A model generated the notes under the pieces. It saw only the letters and a list, made by a program, of their open reading frames with translations, was not told the DNA's origin and did no database searches. A DNA stretch of 34,918 nt from JBMNOI01 sp050942995 (lineage in GTDB: Bacteria > Chloroflexota > Anaerolineae > UBA1429). Shown piece after piece: positions 15,142 to 23,849 of the stretch. A program made the position numbers and the translations under genes. The stretch's first letter is position 1. Every line of letters starts with the position of its first letter. The stretch spans positions 1 to 34,918 of the forward strand of contig JBMNOI010000027.1 of the NCBI GenBank assembly GCA_050942995.1, read 5' to 3'.

Positions 15142-17089
15142 ATGCGCGGCACAGGCGGATGGAGCGGACGGATGCTGCGGGTCGATCTCGCAAGCGGCGA
15201 GATCGATCATCTGGACTCGTGGCGATATCTGCCCGAAGCGATCGGTGGCCGGGCGCTGGGCGCAGCGCTTGCCCGGGAGATGTTGCGTCCCGGCATGGGG
15301 CCGTTCGACCCCGATGCGCCCCTGATGTTCCTCACCGGTCCACTGGCGGGCACTCTGGCGCCTGACGGTCTGCGGCCTCTCGCCCCAAGGGGATCCGGTG
15401 CCCTGGTTCTCGCGCTCCAGTATGGGCGGCGATATGGGCCATCACCTCAAGTATGCGGGATACGACGGCCTCATCATCGTCGGTCGGGCATCGAGGCCGG
15501 TCTATTTACGCATCGATGATGACGATGTGGCCCTGTGTGATGCCGGCGATCTGTGGGGGCAGGGGATCATGGCGTCACAGTCAGCGTTGCGTCAGAGACT
15601 GGGAAGAGGCGTGCAAATCGCCGTCATCGGGCCGGCGGGGGAGACGCTGTCGTGTATTGCCACCATCGGCACCAATGAGGGATCTGCGGCGGGGCAGTGC
15701 GGCTTTGGCGCGGTGATGGGCGCTAAACGACTCAAGGCGGTGGCCGTACGGGGCAGCGGCCGGCCACGAGTGGCGCACCCGGAGGCGTTTCGTGCCATAG
15801 CCCGGGCCATCGCTCAGGAGCATGTGCAGGATATGCGCCGACGCCCCTCGCGGGGAGGGCGTCCCGATCTCTATGGGGCGCGGGTCCATCGGTGCAGCAC
15901 CGGCTGCATCATGGGGTGTGCGACGCGCTACGAACAGGTACCGGGCGTCCTCCGACCCGATCGGCGCTATGAGGGGGTGGTGCAATGCACGGCCGGCCGC
16001 TTTCGCGGCGCCGCGGGGCACTACTGGGATCTGGGCTTTGAGGCCGGGTTCGAGCTGAACATGGCCGCCAACGATTGGGGCATCAATCACTGGGATCTGA
16101 TGAAAGGGCTGTTCCCCTGGATCGGCATGTGCCATCGCGCCGGACTGTTGCCCGATATCGGCGGGCGACCGGTCGAGTTGAACGAGCCCGCCTTCTGGTG
16201 GGATGTGCTGGAGAGCATCGCCACACGGTGCGGCCCCATGGCCGAGATCGTGGCCGACGGCGGCTGGCGGGCCATTCAACGGACCGGCCTGCTTCCGGAC
16301 GAGGCGCGGGAGCTATATACCGGCTGGGGCTATGCCAACCACTGGGATGGGCGCGGGCCTCGCGGCAACCAGATCAGCTATCCGTTCTGGCTGGTGAGCG
16401 CGCTGCTGTGGATGGTGGATACGCGCGATCCCATGGGCAGCGCCCACGGCTATGTGCAGGATATGCTAAGAGTCAGTCCGTTCGGCTCGCAGATATTGAG
16501 CTGGGAGCAGCTTCAGGGCATCGGGCGCAGACTGTACGGTCGCGCCGAGGCGATGGACCCATTGAGCGATTACGAGGGCAAGGCCGAGGCGGCGGTGTGG
16601 CACGCGCGCCGGTCGATGCTGAAGGGCAGCTTGCCCCTTTGCGACCGCATCTTCCCACGGCTGTTCACCTCGCTGACAGACGACGGTCTGCCACGGGCGG
16701 GCGGGGTAGAGGGCCCCGAGTTCGAATACCATCTGTATGCTCTGGCCACCGGACATGACGTGGGCGTCGAGGGGTTGGATGCGCTGGCCGAGCGTGCCCT
16801 GGATCTGGAGCGGGCGCAACAGGTGCGTGACTTTGGGCGCACGCGCGATACAGAGGTGTGTGTGCTGCGTTACTTTTGCGATACGCCGGAAGAATACTCG
16901 AACCCGCTCCTGGGCGAACGCCGTCGAGCCGAGATCGGGCCACTGACCGCACTGGCCGACGAGTTCTACCGGCTGCGCGGGTGGGACGTGTCCACGGCCA
17001 TCCCGACGCGGGAGAGGCTGGATGCGTTGGGATTGACGCATGTGGCGCCGAACCTACCGACCGGGCGAGACGAGGGCGAGATGACGTAA
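15142..17089 (+). CDS. aldehyde ferredoxin oxidoreductase (tungsten/molybdenum AOR family), frameshifted
   Basis: The reading joins two frames into about 648 residues. 15142 to about 15390 gives the N-terminus ('WSGRMLRVDLASGEID', 'GGRALGAALAREML', 'LMFLTGPLAGTLAP'). The next frame, to 17089, gives 'SMGGDMGHHLKYAGYDGLII', 'AVIGPAGETLSCIATIG' and 'GFGAVMGAKRLKAVAVRG', all classic AOR pterin-domain motifs. The Fe-S ligands read C-x3-C-x3-C (codons at 15893, 15905, 15917) rather than the usual C-x2-C-x3-C. A late Cys lies in TEVCVLRYFC. AOR enzymes oxidise aldehydes to acids with ferredoxin. An esterase gene follows after 13 nt. A one-base frameshift near 15361-15405 makes it either a pseudogene, an assembly error or recoded. 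Confidence 0.82.
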
Positions 17090-17102
17090 CGGGGAGGAGT
17101 GT

Positions 17103-17888
17103 ATGATGGCGGGCAGGCGACCGGCACACGTGGGCGGTGGTAATCCGGAGCCGTTTCTGTTCGACGCCGGGCGCGTGGGCTGTCTCCTGATTCACGGCTT
17201 TACCGGCTCACCCGCCGAGATGCGTCCGGTGGGAGAGTATTTGCACAGCAAAGGGGTGACGGTGGCCGGGCCGTTGCTGCCGGGGCACGGCACGCAGGCA
17301 GAAGATCTGAATCGCGTGCGCTGGCAAGAATGGGCGGCGGCCCTCGAAGGATCTCTGGCGGCGCTGCGGCGGCGTTGTGATGTGGTGTTTGTGGGCGGGC
17401 TGAGCATGGGCGCGTTGTTGGCGGCTCATATGGCGGTCCGTCATCCCGGACTGGCCGGCATCCTGTTCTACTCCCCCGCACTGCGCACGGCCAATCGATT
17501 GCTCTTTCTGGCTCCTTTGCTGCGACGCATCGTGCCCTTTTTTCCATCGGGCAAGAGCGATCTGGCCGATGCGGGCGCGGTGAATTGCCTGTGGCATTAC
17601 GATCGTTACCCCGTCGGCGGCGCTGCCGAGCTGTATCGCCTGCAGCATCTCGTGCGACGCGATCTGTCACGCATTATTGTCCCGGCTCTGGTGGTTTACT
17701 CCACGCGCGACGGCTCGATCCATCCCCGTTCGGCGTTGCAGACCTACCAACGCCTGGGCTCGACGGACAAGACGCTGGTGACGTTGCTTCGTTCGGGCCA
17801 TTGTCTCACCGTGGATGTCGAACAGGATGTGGTGCTTCGGGAGACGTGGCGGTTCATCTCGGCGCGCATCGGCGAAGAGCCCCTCTAG
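17103..17888 (+). CDS. alpha/beta hydrolase, Est30-type carboxylesterase / monoacylglycerol lipase-like
   Basis: The 261-residue cytosolic protein carries the oxyanion motif HGFTGSP (31-37), nucleophile elbow GGLSMGA (S101), acid D203 in YSTRDGSIHP and H233 in RSGHCLTVD. Order and spacing match the small thermostable carboxylesterase (Est30/YvaK) family, and 'GPLLPGHGTQAEDL' is typical. It would hydrolyse short acyl esters; in this cluster it might remove acyl decorations from sugars. GGGGAGGAGT precedes the ATG. It lies 13 nt after the AOR stop and is probably cotranscribed. Its stop is only 10 nt from the convergent URO-D-like gene. Confidence 0.9.
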   Translation: MMAGRRPAHVGGGNPEPFLFDAGRVGCLLIHGFTGSPAEMRPVGEYLHSKGVTVAGPLLPGHGTQAEDLNRVRWQEWAAALEGSLAALRRRCDVVFVGGLSMGALLAAHMAVRHPGLAGILFYSPALRTANRLLFLAPLLRRIVPFFPSGKSDLADAGAVNCLWHYDRYPVGGAAELYRLQHLVRRDLSRIIVPALVVYSTRDGSIHPRSALQTYQRLGSTDKTLVTLLRSGHCLTVDVEQDVVLRETWRFISARIGEEPL

Positions 17889-17898
17889 CCACGACGCC

Positions 17899-18894
17899 TC
17901 ATGCCGGGCGAGCCCCGCCAATCCCATCGGCATAGTTCCCCTCGCGTCGCCAGATGTCCAGCATCAGGTCATAGCGTGCCAAAGGCATCCCCGTGTAGAT
18001 GCAGTTGCTGGTGGAGAATATGTACCCTCCACCGGGCATTCCGTGTCGCAGCGCGTAACGCACCGACTCGATCACCTCCTCATCGGTGCCCGAATCGAGC
18101 AGCCCACAGTTGACGTTGCCGATGAGGGCAACGCGATGGCCGGCCAGGCGCTTGATCTCGGCGATATCCACGCCTCCCTGTGGATCGAGCGAGTGCAAAG
18201 CGTGGGGCTCGGCCGATAGCAGATCCTCCAGGATGGGCATGATATTGCCGTCGGTGTGCTTGATGACATAAAAGCCGGCCTCGCGCATGCCGGCGATGAG
18301 GCGCTTGAGATAGGGCGTCACCACCTCGCCGAACATGGCCGGCGGCAGGAACGGGCCGCTGTTGAAGCAATAGTCGGCGCAGAGGGCGAATCCATCCAGC
18401 CCGCCGTGCCGGCGCAGTGCCTCGACCTTTTCCAGCATGGCATCCACGCGGCGTCCGGCCTCGGTTTTGGCCTCGCTTGTGTTTTCGTACAGCCAGGCGC
18501 ACCATGTCTCCATCTCTGAGCCGGAAGGGATAGAGTAGGTGGCATCGCCATGCATCATCAAAAAGTACCGATCGCCGGTGCGTTCGCGGATCAGGTCGAT
18601 GAGCCGGAGTGTCTCATCCAAGGTGTCGGGATTCGGGTGGAGAAAAATGGCATCGTGTTCGTATCGTTCGGCGGTGCGGATATAGATGTCGGCCATATCT
18701 TTGCGATGCAACTGTCGCTCCGTATCCGACATCTGGTCCCACTGGTCATAGCGGCGATGACTGGGATGAACCTTGCCGAACGCCTCCATGGTGAGAAAAA
18801 AGACCAGCTCAAAGTGAGGCACCCGACCGGTGAGCGGTCGGCGCTCCAGAGCGGCGATGAACCGCTGACGTGGGGTCATTTCGATATGAAACAT
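17899..18894 (-). CDS. uroporphyrinogen decarboxylase-family (URO-D/MtaA-like) protein, paralog 1
   Basis: The protein has 331 residues. 'MTPRQRFIAALERRPLTGRVPHFEL' is the URO-D superfamily N-terminus. The barrel continues with 'IKHTDGNIMPILEDLL', 'LHSLDPQGGVDIAEIKRLAG', 'ALIGNVNCGLLDSGT' and 'GGGYIFSTSNCIYTGMP'. In methylcobamide:CoM methyltransferases a His-x-Cys plus a late Cys bind zinc. Here H213-x-D215 replaces His-x-Cys, while C298 remains at the late position. It is not a haem enzyme by context: it is divergent from a Gfo/Idh dehydrogenase in a sugar cluster. The ATG follows GGGAGT. Methyl transfer or another C-C or C-O chemistry is possible; function unknown. Confidence 0.8.
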   Translation of the reverse strand: MFHIEMTPRQRFIAALERRPLTGRVPHFELVFFLTMEAFGKVHPSHRRYDQWDQMSDTERQLHRKDMADIYIRTAERYEHDAIFLHPNPDTLDETLRLIDLIRERTGDRYFLMMHGDATYSIPSGSEMETWCAWLYENTSEAKTEAGRRVDAMLEKVEALRRHGGLDGFALCADYCFNSGPFLPPAMFGEVVTPYLKRLIAGMREAGFYVIKHTDGNIMPILEDLLSAEPHALHSLDPQGGVDIAEIKRLAGHRVALIGNVNCGLLDSGTDEEVIESVRYALRHGMPGGGYIFSTSNCIYTGMPLARYDLMLDIWRREGNYADGIGGARPA

Positions 18895-18975
18895 TGCGAT
18901 TACTCCCGATGAACCGGTTTGCGAAGGATCCTCCGGGGCCATTCTATCCGGTTTTGCGATATGGCGAAAGGGCAG

Positions 18976-19003
18976 TTGACGCCGATATCACAGGCGGTAG
19001 AAT
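18976..19003 (+). promoter_or_regulatory. sigma70-type promoter of the Gfo/Idh gene
   Basis: TTGACG (18976-18981), 16 bases, TAGAAT (18998-19003). The start near 19010 rules out an upstream GTG at 19013 as the likely initiator and supports the ATG at 19067. A minus-strand TAGAAT at 18941-18946 may be the -10 of the divergent URO-D-like gene, with only a weak -35. Confidence 0.6.
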
Positions 19004-19066
19004 AGATGTGCCGTGACCGATGAGGCACGACGACACCCACCATCGCAGAAGGGAGTACGCGGAACC

Positions 19067-20116
19067 ATGTTCAAAGTAGGCATTATCGGTTGTGGACGTC
19101 CCTGGCGATCAGATGGCGCGACAGGATTCGGTATGTCTCACGCCCACGCTATGGGATACAAGGCATCGCCGGATGCAGAGATCATCGCCCTGGCGGATAT
19201 CAACCTGGAGAACGCCAAGGCATTTCAGGAGCAGCATGGCGGCGAGCGCATTTACGAGAACTACCAGGAGATGCTGGAAAAAGAGGATCTGGATATCGTC
19301 AGCATCTGCACCTGGCCGCATCTGCACTGTGAGATGGTCGTCGCCGCCGCCGAAGCGGGCGTCAAGGCCATTCATTGCGAAAAGCCCATGGCACCGACCT
19401 ATGGCGAGTGCGTGCGCATGGTTCAGGTTGCCGAGAAAAACGGCGTGCAGCTCACGTTCGATCATCAGCGGCGGTTTGCCGCGCCGTTCCGCAAGGCCAA
19501 GGAGCTTTTAAAGGCGGGGGCGATCGGCGATCTGGTACGGCTCGAAGCCAGTTGCGGCAACATGTACGACTGGGGCACCCACTGGTTCGATATGCTATTT
19601 TTCTATAATAACGAAACGCCGGTCGAGTGGGTGATCGGACAGATCGAGCCGCGTGGCGGGCGCAAGATCTTTGGCGTACCCGTGGAAGGGCAGGGCATCA
19701 GCTACTTTAAATTTGCCAACGATGTGCGCGGCCTGATGGTGACCGGCCGTGAGGCGGGTTTGGGAGCCGCCAACCGCCTGATCGGCACCGAGGGAATCAT
19801 CGAGGTTGCGCCGAGCGAAGATGTGCCCCTGCGCGTGTGGAGCAACTCCAAGCCGGGCTGGGAGGTGATCCCGCTGGAAGAGGGCATCCACAGCATGGAC
19901 TGTGTCCAGCGAGGGGTTCTGGATCTGATCGATGCGCTCAAGATCGGTCGCGAGCCCGAACTCTCGGGGCAGCGCGCACTGCGCGCCACTGAACTGATTT
20001 TTGCCACGTACGAGTCGAGCCGCCGTCGTGGTCGGGTGGATCTGCCGCTGCAGATCGAGGATTCGCCCTATCAGTCTATGCTCGCATCGGGCGACATCAA
20101 GATGGACGAAGAGTAG
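19067..20116 (+). CDS. Gfo/Idh/MocA-family NAD(P)-dependent oxidoreductase
   Basis: The protein has 349 residues. A Rossmann domain begins VGIIGCG, then an unusual insertion rich in Gly and His runs to about residue 30 ('RPWRSDGATGFGMSHAHAMGY'-type loop). E105-K106-P107 is the family catalytic Lys motif, and 'NMYDWGTHWFDMLFFYNN' (165-182) gives the substrate-site Asp/His. The C-terminal beta-sheet domain is complete. Such enzymes oxidise or reduce hydroxyls of sugars, inositols or sugar acids. AAGGGAG lies 11 nt before the ATG, a little far. It is a single gene ending in a strong terminator. Exact substrate unknown; a role in sugar oxidation fits the cluster. Confidence 0.88.
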   Translation: MFKVGIIGCGRPWRSDGATGFGMSHAHAMGYKASPDAEIIALADINLENAKAFQEQHGGERIYENYQEMLEKEDLDIVSICTWPHLHCEMVVAAAEAGVKAIHCEKPMAPTYGECVRMVQVAEKNGVQLTFDHQRRFAAPFRKAKELLKAGAIGDLVRLEASCGNMYDWGTHWFDMLFFYNNETPVEWVIGQIEPRGGRKIFGVPVEGQGISYFKFANDVRGLMVTGREAGLGAANRLIGTEGIIEVAPSEDVPLRVWSNSKPGWEVIPLEEGIHSMDCVQRGVLDLIDALKIGREPELSGQRALRATELIFATYESSRRRGRVDLPLQIEDSPYQSMLASGDIKMDEE

Positions 20117-20127
20117 GTTTAATACGG

Positions 20128-20166
20128 CGACTCCCGAAGGGGCGCCCCTTCGGGAGTCGTTTTTTG
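20128..20166 (+). terminator. strong intrinsic terminator after the Gfo/Idh gene
   Basis: A perfect 32-bp palindrome (20128-20159; arm begins CGACTCCCGAAGGGG) is followed by six T. It sits between convergent genes, with the aldose epimerase stop at 20179. Confidence 0.92.
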
Positions 20167-20178
20167 TGTGCGATAAGC

Positions 20179-21159
20179 TTATTGATCGCTGAGGGTGAAT
20201 TCGATAGACGAGGTGTGCGATTCGCCCGGATTCAAGATGGCCAGGTGGGCGGCCTCGACATGCCCTGCCGCATGCAGGTTATGCGCATCGGTAGAGCACG
20301 ACTGATTCTCGACGCAGAAGAACGGCGCAGCCGGCGGCGTAAAGACGACGGTGTGGGTATAAAAGTCGTCCGCGGTGAGGGTCAGCTTTTTGCCCAGGGC
20401 ATCGTAGTAGATCACCTGGGGCTTGCTGCGATTCAGGCCGTAGAACACGTCATCCAGATCCAGCTCGCTCAGCGCTTTGGGCGTGCGCAGATCGGCGGGG
20501 CCGTCTTCCAGATCCAACAGGCGGCCGCTGGGCAAGAGGTTCTCGGCCTCCATCCACTTTTCGGCCGGCACCAGCAGGCGCACCTGAGAGCGGTCGCCCA
20601 GAATCTGGAAAAAGGGGTGGACGGCCAGACCGAAGGGCAGCCGCTCCGAATCGTCCTCATTGCGCACGGTGAAGGTCATGCTGATCTGTTTCGGGCGCAG
20701 CGTGTAGACCAGCTCCAGCGTATTTCGGATGGGGAACCGCTCATAGATCTCGGTGCCCGGCTCGAAGCGGATGCGGGTGGTTACCGAGATCGAATCATCC
20801 GAGGCCACCGGCTCGTCGCACTCCCAGGGGATGGCGCGCACCAGTCCGTGCAAAAAGTTGCCGTTGTTGTTGGGCTCGAATTCAAAAACGCGTCCCTCGA
20901 AGGTCATGCGGGCGTTGCGGACCCGGTTGGGCGTGGGATAGAGGATGGGCGTACCGAGCAGCGACAGGTTGCCCCGGGCGTTGCCGGCGGGGAAGAGGTA
21001 CTCGGTGCCGCCTACGGCAAAGCTGAACAGGTTGTTACCGATGTCGGGCGAGAATGAGGCAGAGGTCTGTTCCTCCGGGCTGTTGCCGGGGCACGTCAGC
21101 GTGACTACCTTCCAGTCCGTTTCCGGATAGCGATCGTACGAATAGGTGCATTCGGCCAT
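20179..21159 (-). CDS. aldose 1-epimerase-family protein
   Basis: The protein has 326 residues and shows the galactose mutarotase beta-sandwich signature: 'GTPILYPTPNRVRNARMTFEG', LHGLVRAIPW (H104), 'GLAVHPFFQI' (H181) and a late catalytic-type Glu in FCVENQSCSTDAHNL. It interconverts alpha and beta anomers of a free sugar before dehydrogenation or phosphorylation. The frame stays open for another 1.2 kb upstream, antisense to the dehydratase gene, but the start is fixed by AAGGAGG before the ATG at 21159 and by the promoter. It diverges from the dehydratase gene. Confidence 0.9.
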   Translation of the reverse strand: MAECTYSYDRYPETDWKVVTLTCPGNSPEEQTSASFSPDIGNNLFSFAVGGTEYLFPAGNARGNLSLLGTPILYPTPNRVRNARMTFEGRVFEFEPNNNGNFLHGLVRAIPWECDEPVASDDSISVTTRIRFEPGTEIYERFPIRNTLELVYTLRPKQISMTFTVRNEDDSERLPFGLAVHPFFQILGDRSQVRLLVPAEKWMEAENLLPSGRLLDLEDGPADLRTPKALSELDLDDVFYGLNRSKPQVIYYDALGKKLTLTADDFYTHTVVFTPPAAPFFCVENQSCSTDAHNLHAAGHVEAAHLAILNPGESHTSSIEFTLSDQ

Positions 21160-21204
21160 GACATCCTCCTTCAAAGTATGGAGCATCGAACTGTGCGCCT
21201 GTAT

Positions 21205-21233
21205 GCGACAGCTACGTGAGATTGGATTATACT
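21205..21233. promoter_or_regulatory. overlapping divergent -10 elements between epimerase and dehydratase genes
   Basis: One 8-bp patch reads TATACT on the plus strand (21228-21233; -35 GCGACA at 21205-21210, spacer 17). On the minus strand it reads TATAAT (21226-21231; weak -35 at about 21249-21254). Both -10 boxes cannot be occupied at once, so the two promoters should compete. Confidence 0.45.
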
Positions 21234-21300
21234 TGCAAACGCTCGTGGTGAATACTGCCAGAAATGAAACGGCCATATCTATGAGAGGGACATTGTCACA

Positions 21301-22446
21301 ATGAGGATCGTCGACCTGGAACCGGTGATCGTGCACGTCAACCGTCGCGGGGATTGGGTGTTTGTGCTGGTGCATACCGATGAGGGCATCACCGGACTGG
21401 GAGAGGCCAGCCACAGCGGAAACGATGCGTTGCTGGTGGCGGCGTTGGATCAGATGAAACGGCGCCTGAAGGGGCAAGATCCGATGCAGATCCGCGCCAT
21501 CTGGGAGAACCTGAGCGATGCCAATGCCGGGCGTGTGTGGCAGACGGCGTTGAGTGGTCTGGAACAGGCGTTGTGGGATGTGACCGGGCAATATCTGGAT
21601 GTGCCCATGCACATCCTGTTCGGCGGTGCACTGCGGAAGCAGATCCGGCTTTACGCCAATATCAACCGACATGTCAATGAGCGCACCTCCGAGGGGTTTG
21701 CCCGCGCGGCGCGACAGGCGGTGGACGAGGGGTTCACGGCGGTCAAGCTGGCGCCCTTTGATGAAGTCAACGCTCCCGATCGGGTACGCACCGGGCCGGG
21801 GGCCGCGTGGCGCATGGGGGTGGAGCGCATCCGCGCGGTGAGACAGGCCATCGGTGAGCAGGTCGAGCTGCTGGTCGATTGTCACGGGCGCTTTGAAGCC
21901 TCTGAAGCCCTTCTGGTGGCCCGAGAACTGGCCGATTGTCGGCTCTACTGGTTCGAGGAGCCGGTGCCCGACCGCTATCCCGAGGCGCTGGAGCGTGTGA
22001 CGGCCGGGTGCGAGATTCCGACGGCCGCAGCCGAGAACGCCTATGGCATGGAAGGATTCGAGCCCTTTTTGATGCGCCCGACGGTGGACGTCATTATGCC
22101 CGACGTCAAGCACGATGGCGGGCTGTGGGAGACGCTGCAGATCGCCGGTGCGGCGCGGCTGCGGGGTGTGCCGGTCGCGCCGCATAACCCGGCCGGGCCG
22201 GTGGCCACGGCCTCGACGGCTCAGGCCGTCAGCACGATATCCAATCTGCTGATTCTGGAATATGCCTGGGGAGAGGCCGATTGGCGGGCCGATCTGCTGG
22301 AGCCGCGAGAGCGGATCGAAGCGGGGCACCTGGTGTTGCCCGATGGCCCGGGTCTGGGCCACCGCCTGAACATGGATCTGGTCGAGGCTCATCGAGTAGT
22401 GACTCCCAGCGAGACCAGTTCGGCGCGCGTGCAGCCGACGGGATAG
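21301..22446 (+). CDS. mandelate racemase/enolase-superfamily sugar-acid dehydratase
   Basis: The protein has 381 residues. The N-terminal capping domain is followed by a barrel with metal ligands D193 (LLVDCHGRF), E219 (WFEEP) and E245 (TAAAEN), and His residues H195 and H295 (APHNPAGP). From memory, D-galactonate dehydratase DgoD has D183, H185, E209, E235 and H285, so all the offsets match exactly. It should dehydrate an aldonic acid to the 2-keto-3-deoxy acid. Which aldonate (galactonate, gluconate or a 6-deoxy acid) is open. The ribosome binding site is weak (GAGAGGG, 11 nt before the ATG). The gene ends at a bidirectional terminator. Confidence 0.88.
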   Translation: MRIVDLEPVIVHVNRRGDWVFVLVHTDEGITGLGEASHSGNDALLVAALDQMKRRLKGQDPMQIRAIWENLSDANAGRVWQTALSGLEQALWDVTGQYLDVPMHILFGGALRKQIRLYANINRHVNERTSEGFARAARQAVDEGFTAVKLAPFDEVNAPDRVRTGPGAAWRMGVERIRAVRQAIGEQVELLVDCHGRFEASEALLVARELADCRLYWFEEPVPDRYPEALERVTAGCEIPTAAAENAYGMEGFEPFLMRPTVDVIMPDVKHDGGLWETLQIAGAARLRGVPVAPHNPAGPVATASTAQAVSTISNLLILEYAWGEADWRADLLEPRERIEAGHLVLPDGPGLGHRLNMDLVEAHRVVTPSETSSARVQPTG

Positions 22447-22468
22447 CCCCCCGGCATCGGCGACTGAA

Positions 22469-22510
22469 AACCGCCCGCCATGACGAGAGAGTCATGGCGG
22501 GCGGTTGTGC
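22469..22510. terminator. bidirectional terminator between dehydratase and fucosidase genes
   Basis: A perfect 16-bp stem (22469-22484 with 22491-22506) has a GAGAGA loop. On the minus strand it ends in TTTT, on the plus strand in GGTTGTG. It lies between convergent stops at 22446 and 22516. Confidence 0.85.
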
Positions 22511-22515
22511 CTATC

Positions 22516-23812
22516 CTACTTGAGAAAGAGCTCGATGACGGGCACCACGGCATCGGGCTTTTCGATGGGGAGCTCCAGGGTGATGCTTCGGGTGTCGGCG
22601 CCGACCCATTGCGACAGATGGGGGTCCTGCTCGTGGAAGCGGATCTCGGAGCCGTCGTTGAGTAGCCGGGCATATTCGACGCGGCCGGCAAATCCGTCGA
22701 GATGCAGGGTGCGCACCGGCCAGTTGAACAGATGGACGTACAGGCGGTTCGTGGCGGCGGAATAGGTCAGGCGACTATCCTGTGGGACGCTAAACTCGGC
22801 AGGGGCCGGGCCGCAGCCATAGATCGCCCGGCTGTGGCGTTTCATCCACTCGCCGATGCCCTGTAGCCGGTCCGTTGCGCGGCGATCGAACTCGCCGCGG
22901 GCGGTGGGGCCCACATTCAGCAGCAGGTTGCCGCCTTTGCTGACGGTATCGATCAGCATCTGGACCAGCTGTTCCACACTCTTCCAGGTGGTCTCATCCC
23001 GATGATAGCCCCATGACCCGGAAAAGGTCTGGCACGTCTCCCAGAGGATGGGGCGACCGGCCTCATCTCTCAATCCCTCGCGGATCATCACCTGCTCGGG
23101 GGTGCGATAGTCCCATCCACCGGGCAGATCGAGCAGGTCGAGGCGGTCGTTGACCAGGCAATGGGGCTGCAACTCGCGCACCATGGCCAGCAGCTTTTCG
23201 GATTGCCAGTCGTCGCGCCCTTTGCCATCCTCACCCGGGTAGGAAAAGTCAAAGAACATGCAGGCGATCTCGCCGAATTCGGTGAGCAACTCGCGCACCT
23301 GGTTGTGCAGATACTCGGTGTAGCGGCGGATGTCGCGGTCCTTTTCGCGTTCGCGGAACTCGGCGTCATCGCGCATGGGGTGGATGCGATCTATCGGAAA
23401 ATCGGGATGGTGCCAGTCGATGAGCGAATGGTAGAACCCCACGCGCAACCCCTCAGAGCGACAGGCGACGACGAAGGGACGCAGCAGATCACGGCCGTAA
23501 GGCGTATTGGTCACCTTGTAATCGGTGTAACGCGAATCCCACAGGCAAAAGCCCTCGTGGTGCTTGGTGGTCAGCACGACGTAACGCATGCCGGCCTCGC
23601 GGGCGGCACGAGCCCATGCGACGGGATCATACAGGGCGGGGTCGAAATGTCTGAAATATCGTTCATACGCCTCGTCGGTCATTTGCTCGCGACTCTTGAC
23701 CCATTCATGCCGGGCGGACAGGGCATAAAGGCCCCAGTGGATGAACATGCCAAAGCGGTCGTGGACAAACCAGCGCCAGTCACCCAGAGCGGCGGGAGTG
23801 AACTCTTGTCAT
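22516..23812 (-). CDS. GH29 alpha-L-fucosidase with a frameshift at the start codon
   Basis: From MFIHWGLYALSARHEW (23748) the frame is intact for 410 residues: 'VLTTKHHEGFCLWDS', 'CMFFDFSYPG' (likely nucleophile Asp), 'SWGYHRDETTW' and 'SKGGNLLLNVGPTARGE' are GH29 hallmarks. Upstream in the same frame lies 'QEFTPAALGDWRWFVHDRFG', which GH29 proteins normally carry, but it starts after an in-frame TGA. An ATG with AAGAGG sits at 23812, exactly one base out of frame (ATG-A-CAA). So either a single A was inserted, translation starts at 23748 without about 20 residues, or the assembly is wrong. It releases fucose residues. It is cotranscribed with the URO-D-like gene 37 nt upstream. Confidence 0.85.
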
Positions 23813-23849
23813 GATCGCCTCTTCATCGCGTGTCTACGTGTGAACCGGT

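Noticed and set aside
17899..18894. HemE (haem biosynthetic uroporphyrinogen decarboxylase)
   Set aside because: Sequence motifs and setting fit the methyltransferase-like or uncharacterised URO-D branch, and a second divergent copy sits with a fucosidase.
21160..22392. Long open frame continuing the epimerase gene upstream
   Set aside because: It is antisense to the well-supported dehydratase gene; the epimerase start is fixed by AAGGAGG and homology at MAECTY.
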